The notes under the pieces: model-generated | The model's database searches: none | What the model saw: the letters and a program-made list of their open reading frames with translations, nothing else | Told to the model about the DNA's origin: nothing | Assembly (NCBI GenBank): GCA_009801085.1 | Contig: VNWV01000002.1 | Span: 1,922,001-1,986,000, forward strand | Origin: Lasiodiplodia sp. COLG20 | Lineage: Eukaryota; Ascomycota; Dothideomycetes; Botryosphaeriales; Botryosphaeriaceae | Direction of reading: 5' to 3' | DNA length: 64,000 nucleotides | Shown here: positions 44,129 to 57,092 of the stretch, one piece after another | How the letters are laid out: each line of letters opens with the position of its first letter | Position numbering within the stretch: the first letter of the stretch is position 1 | Translations under genes and position numbers: made by a program

Positions 44129-47100
44129 ATGAACCCATCAAACTTGACTCTGACTCGGAAGAGACCACGAAATCCACACGACAGCGCTGAACACCCTTAC
44201 CCTAACAAACAAAGGCTTCCGTATCGACTCGTTTCGCCAAATGCCGACAATGGCAAATCACCAGCCTTGGCTAAGGTCTCAGATTCTATCAATCTACGAC
44301 AAACTCATCTCATGCTAACCCCTTCGGCTGCTATAAGAGCCAATACATAGATCACGTCCAGCATTCTGGCCAAGGAAACCCTCTTGTGAATCCCCAACGA
44401 CACAACTCAGTCCAAGGCGATATGCATGTTTCTGAATGCAACCCGGACTATGAGGAAGGTGACATATGTTTTGGGATGGTAAGCTGATATAGCTTCTACT
44501 TTCAGCAAATAAACTCTTATGTGGCAGGTATGCAATGTCCATGTGCGTTTTCGGCAAAGCCCGGGCGAGTTGGCGTCGACTCTGCTGCAACCAATGGCGT
44601 CTCCCTCGCTTAGGATCTTCCAGATTTCTTTCTGCAACAATAATATGTGTGTATTCTCAGATGCAGGCGAAGAAGTTGAAACTTTGAACATCAAAGTGGC
44701 CCAGTCTTTTCAAAGGTTGTTTGAATCCACGCGGGTACGACTTGAGGCTTTTATTCCTATCCAGGAAAGCGAGTCTCAGGAGACTTCTTCGAGCGGCAAG
44801 GAAACTCCACAGAATGCAAAAATAGACATCAACATATATGGACAGCGCGAGATTTCAGAGCGTGTTGCCTCCGACCTGGGCCATGCTGGTTTATTCCTCC
44901 AGGATCCGCATTGGAGGCCTGCAAATGTTCCCTATGAGAATCCTCAATACCTCGAGCTTCTTGGCTATTCATCAGAAGAAGAAATTCCTTTTCAGAGCAC
45001 GGAACAGGAAACCGTAATTATCCAGGATTCGCTAGTGAATCCACTCGAGTTAGACATCGATCTACTCATGGATAGTCTCCAGTCTCCGGAAGATCTCATG
45101 CAGGCGGCGGCAGACCAACGAGTCAGAACCCCTTTGGAAGAGTATGTGAGCTTTTATTCTTCGTTGGGTCTACTCATACTAATTTTCTCGTCTCCAAAAG
45201 ACATCAGAAAAAAGGGCTTGATTTCATCATGAAAAGAGAGCACATTTCCCGGATTCCACCGTCAAGCCTCTGGAAAGCCGAAGAGACCGACACAGGTCAG
45301 ATTCGGTGAGTAGGGCAGCAATTATTCATTTCGGAGCTATAGCTGACGCTATAAAATGTGGAAGATACTATCACATTATCACCGGTGCTAAAAGCCAAAC
45401 CAAACTGGACCCACGTGGTGGCATCCTCGCTGATGACATGGGGCTAGGGAAGTCTTTGACCATGCTAGCAGCTATCACAGGAACAACCGCAAATTCATGG
45501 CAATATGCACTCGAAAACAACACCTGGTCTGCTCAAAATGAGGAAGGCGATATTGCGGCAAGGACAACACTTCTCGTTGTTCCGTCCGCATGTAAGCACA
45601 TTAATCCATGCAATGGTTCACTGCACACGCTAACGAGACATCTACCGCAGTGTTGATGGATAGTTGGACTAAGGAAATTGAGAAGTACGACCTGTTTGAT
45701 ACATTTTGATTTTAGCCAACGCTGATAATTTACCCAGGCATCTTTTCCCCGGAAGTTTGAGCTATTTCAAGTATCACGGACAGAACAGAACAGTAAACCC
45801 GCTCATGCTTATTCAGCATGACATAGTCCTTACCACATACGGTACTCTTGCAGCCGACAACAACCGCGGGAGGACTATGCTGCATCGTATACATTGGTTC
45901 AGAGTTGTGTTGGATGAGGGTAATCTTATCGCCTTGGTTTCCGCTGATTGATGTGCCTTGAAAGCTAATCATTTAAAGCTCACGTAATACGTAATGCTTC
46001 TACAAAACAATTCAACGCCGTATCCACTCTTCAAGCCCACATTCGGTGGTGTCTGACTGGAACTCCGATACAAAACTCCCTCGAAGACCTTAGATCATTA
46101 ATCAAGTTCTTGGGGGTACCAAGCGTGAATGATGCCTCACAATTCAGAGCTCATATCACCAATAAGATCCATCCGACGAAGGCGAACCCAACACCCGACT
46201 TTGAAAATTTACGTGTTTTGTTGGGTGCAGTCTGTTTGAGACGAAACAATACGATCCTTCCTCTTCACCAACCAATGGAGCGTACCTACGAGCTGGAATT
46301 CTCTTCGAGTGAGCGAAGAGAGTATAACGGTATCTTGCACGCCTTCAAGGAAGCCATCAAAGCGGCAGTGAATGAGAGAAAGAGCGACAAAGCACATCAG
46401 ACTGTTCTCGATGGGCTCCTTCGCCTGCGCATGTTTTGCAACAATGGTAATCTACGCGGCACGCCAACAGAAGAAGCAGGGAGCCTTCTCCAGCAGAATA
46501 GACAGTCATTCTGCCCATTTTGTGGCTGCGACGTACTATCTTATAGTTCGTACACTGATTCCAGGTCTGGATGCGTCACACAATGTGGTCGCGTTATCTG
46601 CAGCGACTGTGTCGAATGCTACGTAGAGGATCTTGGAAGTACTTGTCGGTGTCCGTTGTGTTACAAAGGCCATGGTGGTTTGATGGTGGACGAGGATATA
46701 AACGGCGACATTTCCGGCTCGGAATTTCCGTCAAAGCTAATCGTGTTAGGCAATGACATCCAGGAACATCAGCATGAAGGCAAATGGTAGGGTTTTCATG
46801 AAACTGGTAGAACATATTGACTTGCTGATATTACTCCTAGTATCGTCTTCTCGTTCTGGAAAAGCTCGCTTGATATCGTCGGAAGTGTCCTGGACAAAAG
46901 AGGCGTTGTCTACGCTCGAGTTGACGGATCATTACCGTTCAGCAAAAGGAGGCAGACATTGAACCAATTCCATACAAGCCAAGATTTTGGAGTGCTTCTG
47001 ATGACTTTAGGAACCGGAGCTGTTGGGTAAACTTTCCTTCTGTCGATTAAAGACAATGTATGCTCACCACTTTAGGTTGAATGATCTTACCATCGCCCAT

Positions 47101-47422
47101 CGCGTCCACATTCTTGAGCCGCAATGGAATCCATCAGTCGAGAGTCAAGCCATCGGACGAGTTATGAGGCTTGGACAAATGAAACCAGTGAAAGTCATCC
47201 GCTACGTAATGCGTAGAACAATAGAGAAGGTAGGATTTCTTACTACAGTACTAGAATGTATCTAATATCCTTCAGAGCGTTCAGAACCGTCAGCAGAGAA
47301 AGATTCAATTAGCCAAGGGCGGTTTCAACCAGGCACTAAGAGTAAGCGTGTATATAAAGGGTTCGTAATCCAGAGCTTTATCTAATATTTAATAGGAAAT
47401 GATCTGTGGGGCTGAAGGATAA
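44129..47422 (+). CDS. SNF2-family ATPase/helicase with RING-like finger
   Basis: DNA-dependent ATPase of the Rad5/Rad16/HLTF type. Twelve exons: 44129-44275, 44338-44478, 44528-45141, 45201-45305, 45365-45591, 45651-45684, 45738-45919, 45979-46786, 46841-47026, 47076-47229, 47276-47341, 47396-47422; 896 aa. All joins are in phase. Motif I is DPRGGILADDMGLGKSLTM; the DEAH box is split by an intron (LDE/AHVIRN); motif III is WCLTGTPIQNSLEDL. Between the two lobes is a RING-like CPFCGCDV...CVTQCGRVICSDC...CRCPLC, in which the usual His appears as Arg (CGR for CGH). The second lobe has IVFSFWKSSLDIV, LMTLGTGAVGLN and ESQAIGRVMRLGQ. The N-terminal exons 1-2 are less certain. The gene starts 390 bp from the NACHT/C2H2 gene on the opposite strand. 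Confidence 0.87.
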
Positions 47423-47520
47423 GATAAAATTTAAACCGGCGGCAATTAGTATAGAAGACGAAGGCGCTATCACCAAACAAATCTTCATTATTAAAACAAT
47501 ATTAAGCTATAAATTTTATC
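47423..47520. repeat. 98-bp AT-rich segment with 11-bp terminal inverted repeats
   Basis: GATAAAATTTA at 47423-47433 and its reverse complement at 47510-47520, next to CCGGCGGCAATTAG and CCGCCCGCCGTTAG, which are also roughly inverted. The size and ends resemble a tiny MITE remnant or a terminator hairpin. It abuts the SNF2 stop codon. Confidence 0.4.
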
Positions 47521-48620
47521 CGCCCGCCGTTAGTAAGGTTATATAAATGTAGTTTTATAGTGGAATTGTTTTTTTTAAGGGCTGGAGTCCTGGCCTATTA
47601 TCATCTCGGGAAGCAGCACAAACCCGCAATTTTAACCTATCATATCACCAGAACGAAGCCAGAGTCTCCTGTAATAATTTCCGCGCTACCCTTACGCTGC
47701 ACGAGGAGACTGTACGAAACCTGCATGAAGGCGGGAAAGCCTGTACACCCCCTTCGCGCAGCCGGTGGCTAGCGTGAATTCGCTTTTCTCAATATATCAG
47801 ATGCCTGTAAACTCCCGAAAATGGCAGATGCTGCGGGTTTGACCTATCACACCATCTGAATTGGCACAGTCATTCCCTGTTTGAAGACCCTGCTTATATT
47901 CTTCGTGTTAGCCATGGGCTGCCGAAGGGAATGTATACGCGAGAAACATATTAGCGACAGCTGGCTCTTATTCATTGGACGACGCTGCATCGCGCTTGGC
48001 TAAGATCGGAAAACCGAAGCCATAGACCCGATTGTATGCATGTGGTAGCACCAGTAATGTTGCAGCAACTGATGATAATATGCATGTAATCGCTAGAATC
48101 TTGCTCGCGGTGAGTCTACCCACCAATCGGCGCGGAGCCAGAAAGCCACTGTGAGCAACAGCATGGTGAGGAGCGTGAGCACTGCCAGTGACAAAGCAAC
48201 CCGAAAATTCTGAGGGAAGTCTACACGCTATTCCTCTTTCAGTACCGCTCATTGGTATAATCGACCAGTTTACCCCGCCCATTCCCCCCCCCCGGGGTCT
48301 TCCTCGTTCATTTTTGCTACGCTATTCAAAACACGTGATTCAAATCAGTACCAAAGCTTCTCATGACCAGAGCGATTAATAGCCTCTGCTTAATGTTTCT
48401 AACAATATTTGGTGGATTTATTCCGAATCTAAAGATATCCGCTGACATGCAGGACTTACAAGGGTGTGGCCCATGTTAAATCCAAACGAGTCAGCTGCTC
48501 TGTGTCCCATTTTCTCTTCACGCTCAGCCTGAGGAAGAATTCTACAACCAGATTCTGACATTGCCTTCCCCCAAGAATTTCTATTAGATAACGCTATTAT
48601 CGAAACGGACAAGGCTAAAC
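47423..48620. other. Intergenic region with AT-rich inverted-repeat element
   Basis: 1.2 kb without a gene. 47423-47520 is very AT-rich and bounded by an exact 11-base inverted repeat (GATAAAATTTA and TAAATTTTATC), which may be a small decayed element. 47560-48600 has no recognisable content apart from the promoter of the next gene. Confidence 0.45.
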
Positions 48621-51600
48621 ATGAGTTCCATCGTAGGTAGCACGTTGCGAAATGAGAACTATACCGTTGGGTGGATTGCTGCACTCCCACATGAAGCGGT
48701 AGCTGCAAAAGCCGCCCTGGATGACTTTCACGGACGAGCACCGGTCACCCAGCATCCGCATGACCAGAACCTATACGTACTCGGCAGCATTCGTGGCCAC
48801 AATGTTGCCATTGCATCTCTTCCTGCCGGCGACATCGGGACAACGGCCGCCACTACAACTGCAATGCACATGCTCGCAAGCTTCCCGGCCATCAAAATCG
48901 GTCTCATGGTTGGCATCGGCGCCGGAATTCCTAGGATAAAAAAAGACCGCAAGACCGGCAAATATCGCGACCTGCGCAATATTCGACTGGGCGACATTGT
49001 CGTCAGCCAGCCCGGTGGCATGCACGGCGGCGTGAAGCAATACGATCTCGGCAAAGCGCTTGCCACCGGCGAGTTCGAGCCTTCGGGCTTCCTGAACAGC
49101 CCGCCGCGATCTCTCCTCAATGCTGTCGGCGTCCTCCGTCAGTTACACGAAAGTGGGGAGAGCGACATGTCCAACATCCTGAATCAGATCCTGCTGAATC
49201 TCAACAATGCACCGCATTCGTACGCGTATCCGGGACAAGAATTCGATCGGCTGTTTGAAGTTGAATACCACCATCCTCAGGACGAAGAGACTTGCGATGA
49301 TTGTGTTGAGGATAAAGAGGTTGTCCGAATCGACCGCAGGTCGACGAATCCAGTATTACACTGTGGCGTTATCGCATCGGGAAACCAGGTCATCAAGTCA
49401 CCTGCCATTCGGGATCGTCTCGGGAACGGTTGTATTTGCTTTGAGATGGAAGCGGCTGGCCTCATGAACGATTTCCCATGTCTGGTTGTTCGCGGAATAT
49501 GCGACTATGCAGATTCGCACAAGAACGACGCTTGGCAGAGATACGCTGCAGTTACAGCCGCAGCATGTGCCAAAGAGATTCTGCTCAATATCCCTGAGGT
49601 TGAAATCGAGAATGAGCGATTGGCGAAAGAGGTGATGCAGGCTGCACAGATGGGTTAGTCGACAACTGCTACAGGAATTGGAACTGTTACTCACTTTCCT
49701 ATCCGAGTTTAGTAATTGAAGATGTCCGTGAAAACATAAGGCCACTTCAAGAAGGTACATCATGCCCCCTTGTATATTCCAAGGGCTCGGTTAATCACCA
49801 ACTCAGAATTGCACCAAAAGCGCAAATCAGAAACTCTCGACTGGCTGAGTGAAGTTAGCTACACAACTTTGAAAGCCGACTTCCTGAGCAGATGGTGCGA
49901 GGGAACCGGCCAGTGGGTACTGGTGCATCCGACCTTTCAAACCTGGATTAACGGTGAGAATCCAACACTCTTTTGTACTGGTATCCCGGGCGCGGGCAAG
50001 ACAATGATGTCGTCCGTCATAATCCAGCATTTAATTCCCAGGTACTCAAACGATAATGTCATGGTTGCATTTTTATACTGCAACTATACCATGAGAAGTA
50101 AGCAGACAGCTGATGACCTCCTCGCCGCATTGCTGAGGCAATTCGCGGAAAGGGCAGGCGAACTCCATCACTCTATCAAGAGCTTGGATGAAAATTGTGA
50201 AAGAAAGAGAAGGCCAACCCGAGAGGAACTCGTCGAGGCACTTTCATCTGTAGTAAAAAGCTTTGACCGAACCTTCGTTGTGGTAGATGGATTGAACGAA
50301 TGTCCGCAGTGGGATGACGACATCCGCGGGGGGCTCGTTGGCACAATACGTCACCTTCAGGAGCGAGCCTCAATCAGCTTTCTGGCCACATCACGAGACA
50401 TCCCAATCATTCTTGAAGAGTTTCAGAATGACATGACATTGGAAATCACCGCCCGGAAGGAAGATGTTACGAGATATCTGCAGAGCCGGAAAGACGCGCC
50501 GAGGATGATCCAAAAGAACATAGATCTACAGCTGAAAGTCGTAAGAGATATTGCAGATGCTGTTGATGGGATGTAAGTGTTGATAAATCAAATACGTTAG
50601 CTGGGAGACACTCTGACCGATCAACTTGCAGGTTCCTTCTCGCTCAACTCTACTTTGACTCTCTGAAGTCAAAGAGGACAGAAGCAGATATCGAAGAGGC
50701 ATTAGGAAAATTCAGGGGAGGCCCCCGAGGTCTAAAGGCCTTAGCGAAAGCATACGATGCAGCAATTGTAAGAATCGGCGACCAGGAAGAAGAAGACCGC
50801 AATTGGGCCTACAAAGTCCTCCGCTGGGTCAGCAATGCCAAGAGACCTTTTTCCCAAGCAGAACTCCAGCATGCACTTGCCGTCCGGCACGGTGACCGTC
50901 AGATCAACGTGAAGAACTTTCCAGACTGCGCCGAAATTGTCTCGCTTTGCGCAGGACTTGTTTCGATAAACAGGGAGAGCAAAACCATTCAGCTCGTTCA
51001 CCACACGACAGGAGAGTACTTTGATAGCAACACACTTAGCTGGATGGTTTCTGCTCCCAAAGATCTGGCGATTTCTTGTCTCATTTATCTTGCATTCGAA
51101 GAATTTGCCTCCGGCATGGCCCCCGACGATAAGAACTTCGAAGACAGGATCGGCAGGAACAAGTTCCTTCGATACGCCGCCAGCAACTGGGGCCACCACG
51201 CGCGGGAATCGGAAAAAGACCTCCTGAAAAGCCACATGGCACTGCTCCGCAACTTTCTGCAGAACCGGAATTTGACCTTCGCAGCCAGTCAAGCCAGGAG
51301 TGCAAGGAGATACTGGACCGGATACAGCCAGGACTCTCCTCGTTGGCTATGGTCACACACTCTGGCCTTCTTCGGACTCGGAGAGATATTTCAGCACATG
51401 GTCTGCTTCAATGAGAGCGAAGTTGATTTTGCGGACGGGGAAAGCAGCATGACCCCCCTCGCACTGGCAGCGAGCGAAGGACATGAAGCGGTGGTCAAAT
51501 TATTGCTTGAGCTTGGACCGGGAAGAGTAGAACTGAACTCCGGAATCAAATTTGGCCACCGCACCCCATTTGGTCAAGCTGTCAGCAACGGGCATTATGC

Positions 51601-52597
51601 CGTGACGAAGTTATTCACCGATCTCGGACCGGAAGCGATGGACCTGAATTCCACACAGCATTGCCGCCGGCAGTCACCACTTTCTGTAGCCGCTCAGAAT
51701 GGGACATACGACATTGTTCGGCTGCTCGTTAGCCTCGAGCCAGAGCGTGTAGCGGTCGACTCAAGGGACGGCTTTACCAAGCAGACTCCACTCTCACATG
51801 CTGTTCAGAATGGCCACGTCAAGATAGCCGAACTTCTTCTCAGCCTGGGACCGCAGAGAGTGAACCCTGACAGCAGAGACAAATTCGGCAATACACCACT
51901 CATCTGGGCAGCCAGAAATGGGCACACCGAGCTAGTAAGCTTGCTTATGGATCTTGGGCCGGAACAGGTGAATGCCAACCACACCAATCGCCAAGGCCGT
52001 ACCGCGCTACAGGAAGCTGTAATGCACAAGCATTGCAGCGTGGTTCGGAGGCTTGTCAGCTACCCACAATGGAGAGTAGATGTGAACATATCCACGCCAA
52101 GTTTCACCCAGACAGCCCTTGCCTGTGCCGCAGAACGTGGGCTCGAGACTGTTGTGAGAGCGCTTGTTGAACTCGGACCAGGCAGAATCGACCTTGACGC
52201 TAGGGGATGGCGAAACATGACTCCACTCTTGTGGGCAGCAAAAGAGGGCCACGTCGAAATAATCAAGCTGCTAGCGAATCTCGAGCCGGGAAATGTCAAT
52301 ACGAACGCGGTTGATGTCGATGGCTTCACGCCATTGATATGGGCTGTGGTGAACGAGCACTATGACGCTGCGCAATTCCTCATTGGTCTTGGCTTGAAGA
52401 GAGTAGATACGAGTATCGCCGACAACCGAACGTTTACTGCTTTGGACTATGCTACTCGTCGAGGGAAGCGATTTGAGAATCTCCTGCGATCCGGAGAGAA
52501 TGGGGAGAGAAAACAGCGAGCCAGTGCTGAAGGACACTCAAGAACCGAATCGATGAGTGGGCTGTTCTGGGCCAACTCGAGTCCAACTCAACGCTGA
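48621..52597 (+). CDS. PNP-NACHT-ankyrin NLR-like protein
   Basis: Exons 48621-49653, 49713-49754, 49807-50572 and 50632-52597; introns 59, 52 and 59 bp; 1268 aa. Residues about 14-330 are a purine/uridine phosphorylase-type domain (YTVGWIAALPHEAVAAKA, GLMVGIGAGIP, RLGDIVVSQP, CFEMEAAGLMNDFPCLVVRGICDYADSH), the common N-terminal effector of fungal NLRs. The short linker exon joins it to a NACHT domain: DWLSEVSYT..., Walker A FCTGIPGAGKTMMSS, Walker B FVVVDGLNEC. After a helical region come ten ankyrin-like units of about 35 residues, e.g. TPLIWAARNGHTELVSLLMDLGP. The units differ from one another, so the array is not the recently amplified type. Active-site residues of both domains look intact. 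A recognition or incompatibility role is inferred; related bacterial and fungal PNP effectors act on nucleosides or ATP. Confidence 0.92.
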
Positions 52598-54118
52598 TGT
52601 AGGAAAAGAGGCTGTCGGTGTTGATGCAGTACCGAGGAGCGCACTAGGCTGCTTTTGGATGGGCGGATTCAGCCTGCCTTCCTGGTTGCCCCCAACCCTC
52701 GCCATCTTCTTTTTTTAATTCATTCTCTACCTACCATTGAATCCAACCCGAGTCAACGAAGCACCTTCTTGCATTTCGTAGCCCCGTCAAGCGGCGCGAG
52801 AGCGCAATTAGATCCAGAAAGCACCACAATCCGTCTCATCGCTTCAACAGATCCGGCCCAGGCCCCCTTTGCATGATATCAACATAAGGGCAAACTACGA
52901 TGGAGCTTTGGTGCAGGGAAAAGCGCGGGATATTCTTTCAGCTCCGCCATTGCCGATGCTTCTCCGCTGTCTGTCGGAATTGCTCAAATCGGGCAAGCCG
53001 AATTGTAGGACTTACCCGAAACGGTAACCAACCTCTCCAAGGAATCGTGCAGGGCGCAGATCACCATATTTCTTATATCTACGTTCTTTTTCCCGAACTC
53101 GTTGCCAGATAGACGTTTCTCCAGCAACATCCCGGTACCTGGATTCTTTTTACATGAGCGCTTTTAACAGCAACATACTGCGAATCACTAAATTAGCAAC
53201 TGATCGAGTGGATTTTCGGCTGTGGACAAAGATACCAAAATATGATCATGGATTTTATTCGCAGATTTCCCTTGCTTTAGCAGATCGATCACAAAGTCTG
53301 TGGAGCATTGTGATGATCACGCATGAGCAAAGTGTGTCGCGAGGCATCTGAGGGTGTGCTAAAAAGAGAGCTGTGTGATTTCTTGTGGTAGCTGATTCGA
53401 TACATCAGTATGTCTTGAACATGAAGGATTGCGACTGTTACTAGCAAAAATTGTTGCGTGCTACAGAAGACCAATGCTGACTGAAACTCTTGCCACTTCC
53501 AATCGCTTCGATACCCGCCTTTTCTGTGCGGCAACACAATGCAACCACGCTCCGCACCCGGTTAAAAATTTTAGAAAATACGGGTCATTCTGACTAGAAG
53601 TATCAAGAGAAAGCCATGCTGAGTTCTCTTTGAGCCATTCAAGCGGTGAGCATGGAAGCAGCCAAAAGATCAAAAAGTTGAAACAAAGCAGTGCCGTCTG
53701 ACCAGGACCTCCTCAACCTGATGCGGCTCTGTAGAGATCTGCAATCCCTTCTGTGCTCCCACACTCCCGTGATAACAGTCGGTGAACGGCAACCGGGCCA
53801 ATCGAGGCATGCAGTTAAGCGAGACAAGGGATGCTCAAAAGGGCAGCGCTGTCTCACTTCCGCTTCCAACCTCTTTGTATCTCCACGTGGACTTCTGAGC
53901 AAACGCATTAGGTAGACGTGGCCCCTGTCAATTCCAGGGAAAAGAGAAACAAAAAATGACCCGGAAAGTCAGGCTATCGTTGTCGCCTGCAACCGGAACC
54001 CTGCGGCGCCCATATATGTTGTTGATGCATTCTTACGCACGGACAAAACCCATCCATATTTCTGCGGCGGTACATCCACCACACTCTGTTTGGTCTTCGT
54101 AGTTCGTCCGTACTGGCT
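52598..54118. other. Intergenic region, nothing recognised
   Basis: 1.5 kb between the ankyrin NLR and the glucanase gene. No gene, RNA or transposon recognised; base composition is close to balanced. The last 200 bases are the glucanase promoter. Confidence 0.4.
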
Positions 54119-57092
54119 ATGAGGGGGTTCGCAGTGTTGTTGTTGGCTTTCGTGCCGTCCACCATAACCGCCGCCGTCGTTTCAGGGAAAACAATTCGTC
54201 AACAGTGGGAGAATAATACTACAGCTGCTTCGTCTGACCCTTCTTCAGCATTTTCCAGGATGTATGTATGCTTTTCATTTATATTCTTGTCAAAAGTCAC
54301 GTCCCCATATTTTATAATAGCTATGTCTATGCCCGAGCGCTATTCTCATAATACATACCTATTTTCAATACCCAAAAGATCACATTCGTTGTGCATCACA
54401 CAGCTCCTATCTATACTCTTAACAAGTCTAAACATTCATACTCTTCAGATCCACCGCACCCACCGAAGAAGGACCATCTCCCACCCCCTCCAAAAACCCT
54501 AGGCCAAAATACCCACCGAAGGCAGCCTCCCTCCACTATGAAGACCAGCCCCCCTCCCCCAACCCCCGGATCTGCACACCTCTCCGCCCCACCTACCCCT
54601 CAACCTGGTGGTACGCCGACCTCCTCGCCTCCACCCCCGACGGCACCACGCCCTTCCTCGGCGCGCCGCTCAACACGACCTACCCAGTCCACCGCAACGT
54701 GCTCTCCTACGGCGCCGACCCGAGCGGCACGCACTCCTCCACCGGCGCCATCCAAGCGGCCGTCAACGCGGGCGGCACCTTCACCGGCGACGACGGGACC
54801 AGCTACTACTACCCGAACCTGCGCAACACCAGCACGCGCGGCGCCGCCTTCGGCAGCACGCTGACGCCCGGCATAGTCTACCTGCCGCCGGGCACGTACC
54901 TGCTCGACGGCCCCGTGCAGCTGTGGATCGGGACGGTGCTGGTCGGCGACGCCGTGAGTCCGCCCGTGCTGAAGGTCTCGCCGGAGTTTGCGGGCAGCGG
55001 GTACGTTTTGTACGGCAAGGATCCAGGGTTGCCGGGGACGAATGGGTTCTTCGTCGGGCTGCGCGACGTGGTTGTGGATTCGAGGGCGTATGCGAGCGAG
55101 GAGAAGCTGGTGCTGTTGGATTGGACGCTGAGCCAGGGGACGCAGTTGAAGGGGGTGAGGTTTGAGATGCCGCAGGGTGGGAAGCATGTTGGGTTGAGGT
55201 AAGTGGTGTTCTTTTCTGTCTCATTTTCCTATGTCTTTACATGGATTGGTGGTAAGTTAGGCCGCTTAAGCTGACTTTACTTTTTCGTGAAGTACCAAGT
55301 TCGGTTACAACAGCAATATCATCTTGAACGATCTTTCGTTCAATGGTGGCGCGGTAGGGATGGATTTGAGCGGACAGCAGTGGCTGGTTAAATCCGTGAC
55401 GTTTAATCGATGTGGCATCGGAGCGATTGTGGATTGTAAGTCGGCCAGAGATACCAGAAGTCTTGAACTGCATTCGTTCTGACAATCATGCTCTAGGTTT
55501 CGATTGTGTGTTCCTGGACATCAGCGTAAGTGCTTCATTGAAAATGTAGAATATGTCTGACTTGTTCTCAAGTGCATCAGAGTCGGTATATGCCTCGACG
55601 GCAGCCAGACATCGGGCAGCCTCACGGTTCTTGATAGCTACACTGCCAGGTCAGGCACATTCGTGTCCAGCTACCAGTCCGTGAACGGTTACAACCAGCT
55701 CGTCCTCGAGAACATTAGAAGCGACGGCGATACTGTCACTCTGAGTGGTGATGTCGTCGTAAGAGGCAGTGTGCCATTTACCTGGATTCGTGGTCAAATG
55801 GTGAGAGGCCTCATTCTCATCTGCGAACGACCTGGCTGACGGGTGAGCAGTACACGCAGGGCAACCCTCATCCCTCACATCAGCAAAACGCCATGATCTA
55901 CACACCTCGAACTTCGGCTCTGCTCAGCCGTAGAGAGTACTTCGTAATGAGGCCACCCACCTTCCGCGAGTACGATGCCTCGCAGGTCCTCAACATCAAG
56001 TCTGTCCCCGAATATCCCGTCTACGGCGATGGCGACGCCGATGACACGAACTCAATCAACGCAATCCTAGCGCAATATGCCGGGTGCAAGGTCATATACA
56101 TCCCCGCGGGCACGTACGTAGTCCGCAACACAATCTTCGTTCCTCGCGGCACCCGCATCTACGGTGATGCCTACGCCTCCGTTATCAGCGCCAAGGGACC
56201 CGCCTTTTCCAACCCCAGCGCCCCCATGCCGATGGTCCAGATCGGGGCGCCGGGCGATGTCGGCGTGGCGCAGATTGTCGACATGATGTTCACGGTGGGG
56301 GAGGTGCTGCCGGGCTGCAAGCTCGTTGAAGTGAACATGGCGGGCGACAAGCCCGGCAACGTCGCGCTAGTCAATTCGCACATGCGGGTTGGCGGCGGCG
56401 CTGGGTCTGCGGTTCAGACCAGCTGCGATAGCGGTTCGCCGTGCCGGGCCGCGTGGGGCCTGATCCACCTAACGGCGTCGTCCAGCGCGTACGTCGAGAA
56501 CATGTGGGGCTGGACGGCCGACCACGACCTGGACAATGTGTACACGCAGAACATTGCCACAGGCAGGGGGATGCTGGTCGAGGCCACGCAGGGGACGTGG
56601 CTGATTGGCACGTCGATGGAACACAACACGCTCTACCAATACAACTTTAATGGCGCGCGCAACGTCTTCACCGCATTGCAGCAGTCGGAGACGCCGTATT
56701 GGCAGGGGGTGAATTCTGGGACCGTTGCGCCATATCCGTGGACGGATTACTTACAGCCTAGTGACCCGGACTTTTCGCAGTGCGGCGCGTCAAGTGGAGG
56801 ATATTGCGGGGCGGCGTTGTTCGAAAGAATCGCGCAGAGTAAGAGTCTTTTTTTGTATGGGGGCTGCCTTTGGACCTTTTACACCGGCGGAAACGGAAGC
56901 GAGAAGTGCGACTTCGACTGTCAGCAGGAGGCGATTGACATAGATAACGCTTCGAGCGGGATCTATCTGTACGGCACTAATGTGCATAAAGTGACAAACA
57001 TGGTTAGCAGCGGCGGATGGAGCATTGCGGGTCAGAGCACAAACGAAGGCGGTTGGGGTGGCGTGGTCGCTGCTTACCTGTACAACTCTTGA
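54119..57092 (+). CDS. Secreted GH55 exo-beta-1,3-glucanase (pectate-lyase-like fold)
   Basis: Cell-wall or plant/fungal glucan-degrading enzyme. Exons 54119-54261, 54449-55198, 55293-55435, 55497-55525, 55573-55800 and 55851-57092; introns 187, 94, 61, 47 and 50 bp; 844 aa. A signal peptide (MRGFAVLLLAFVPSTITA) is followed by a Pro-rich linker. Two right-handed beta-helix halves then begin VLSYGADPSGTHSSTGAIQ and VYGDGDADDTNSINAILAQ, each followed by a GIVYLPPGTYL- or VIYIPAGTYVV-type strand; this two-lobe layout is the GH55 hallmark. The exon 5 acceptor is the AG at 55571-55572, which gives CIRVGICLDGS; the AG at 55579 breaks frame. Exon 4 is only 29 nt. The first intron is long and AT-rich, so exon 1 rests on the signal peptide and phase. 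Confidence 0.9.

Noticed and set aside
51440..52480. Recently amplified, hypervariable ankyrin repeat array
   Set aside because: The ten units differ at many positions and lack near-identical DNA copies, unlike the WD/TPR/ANK arrays under concerted evolution in known incompatibility genes.
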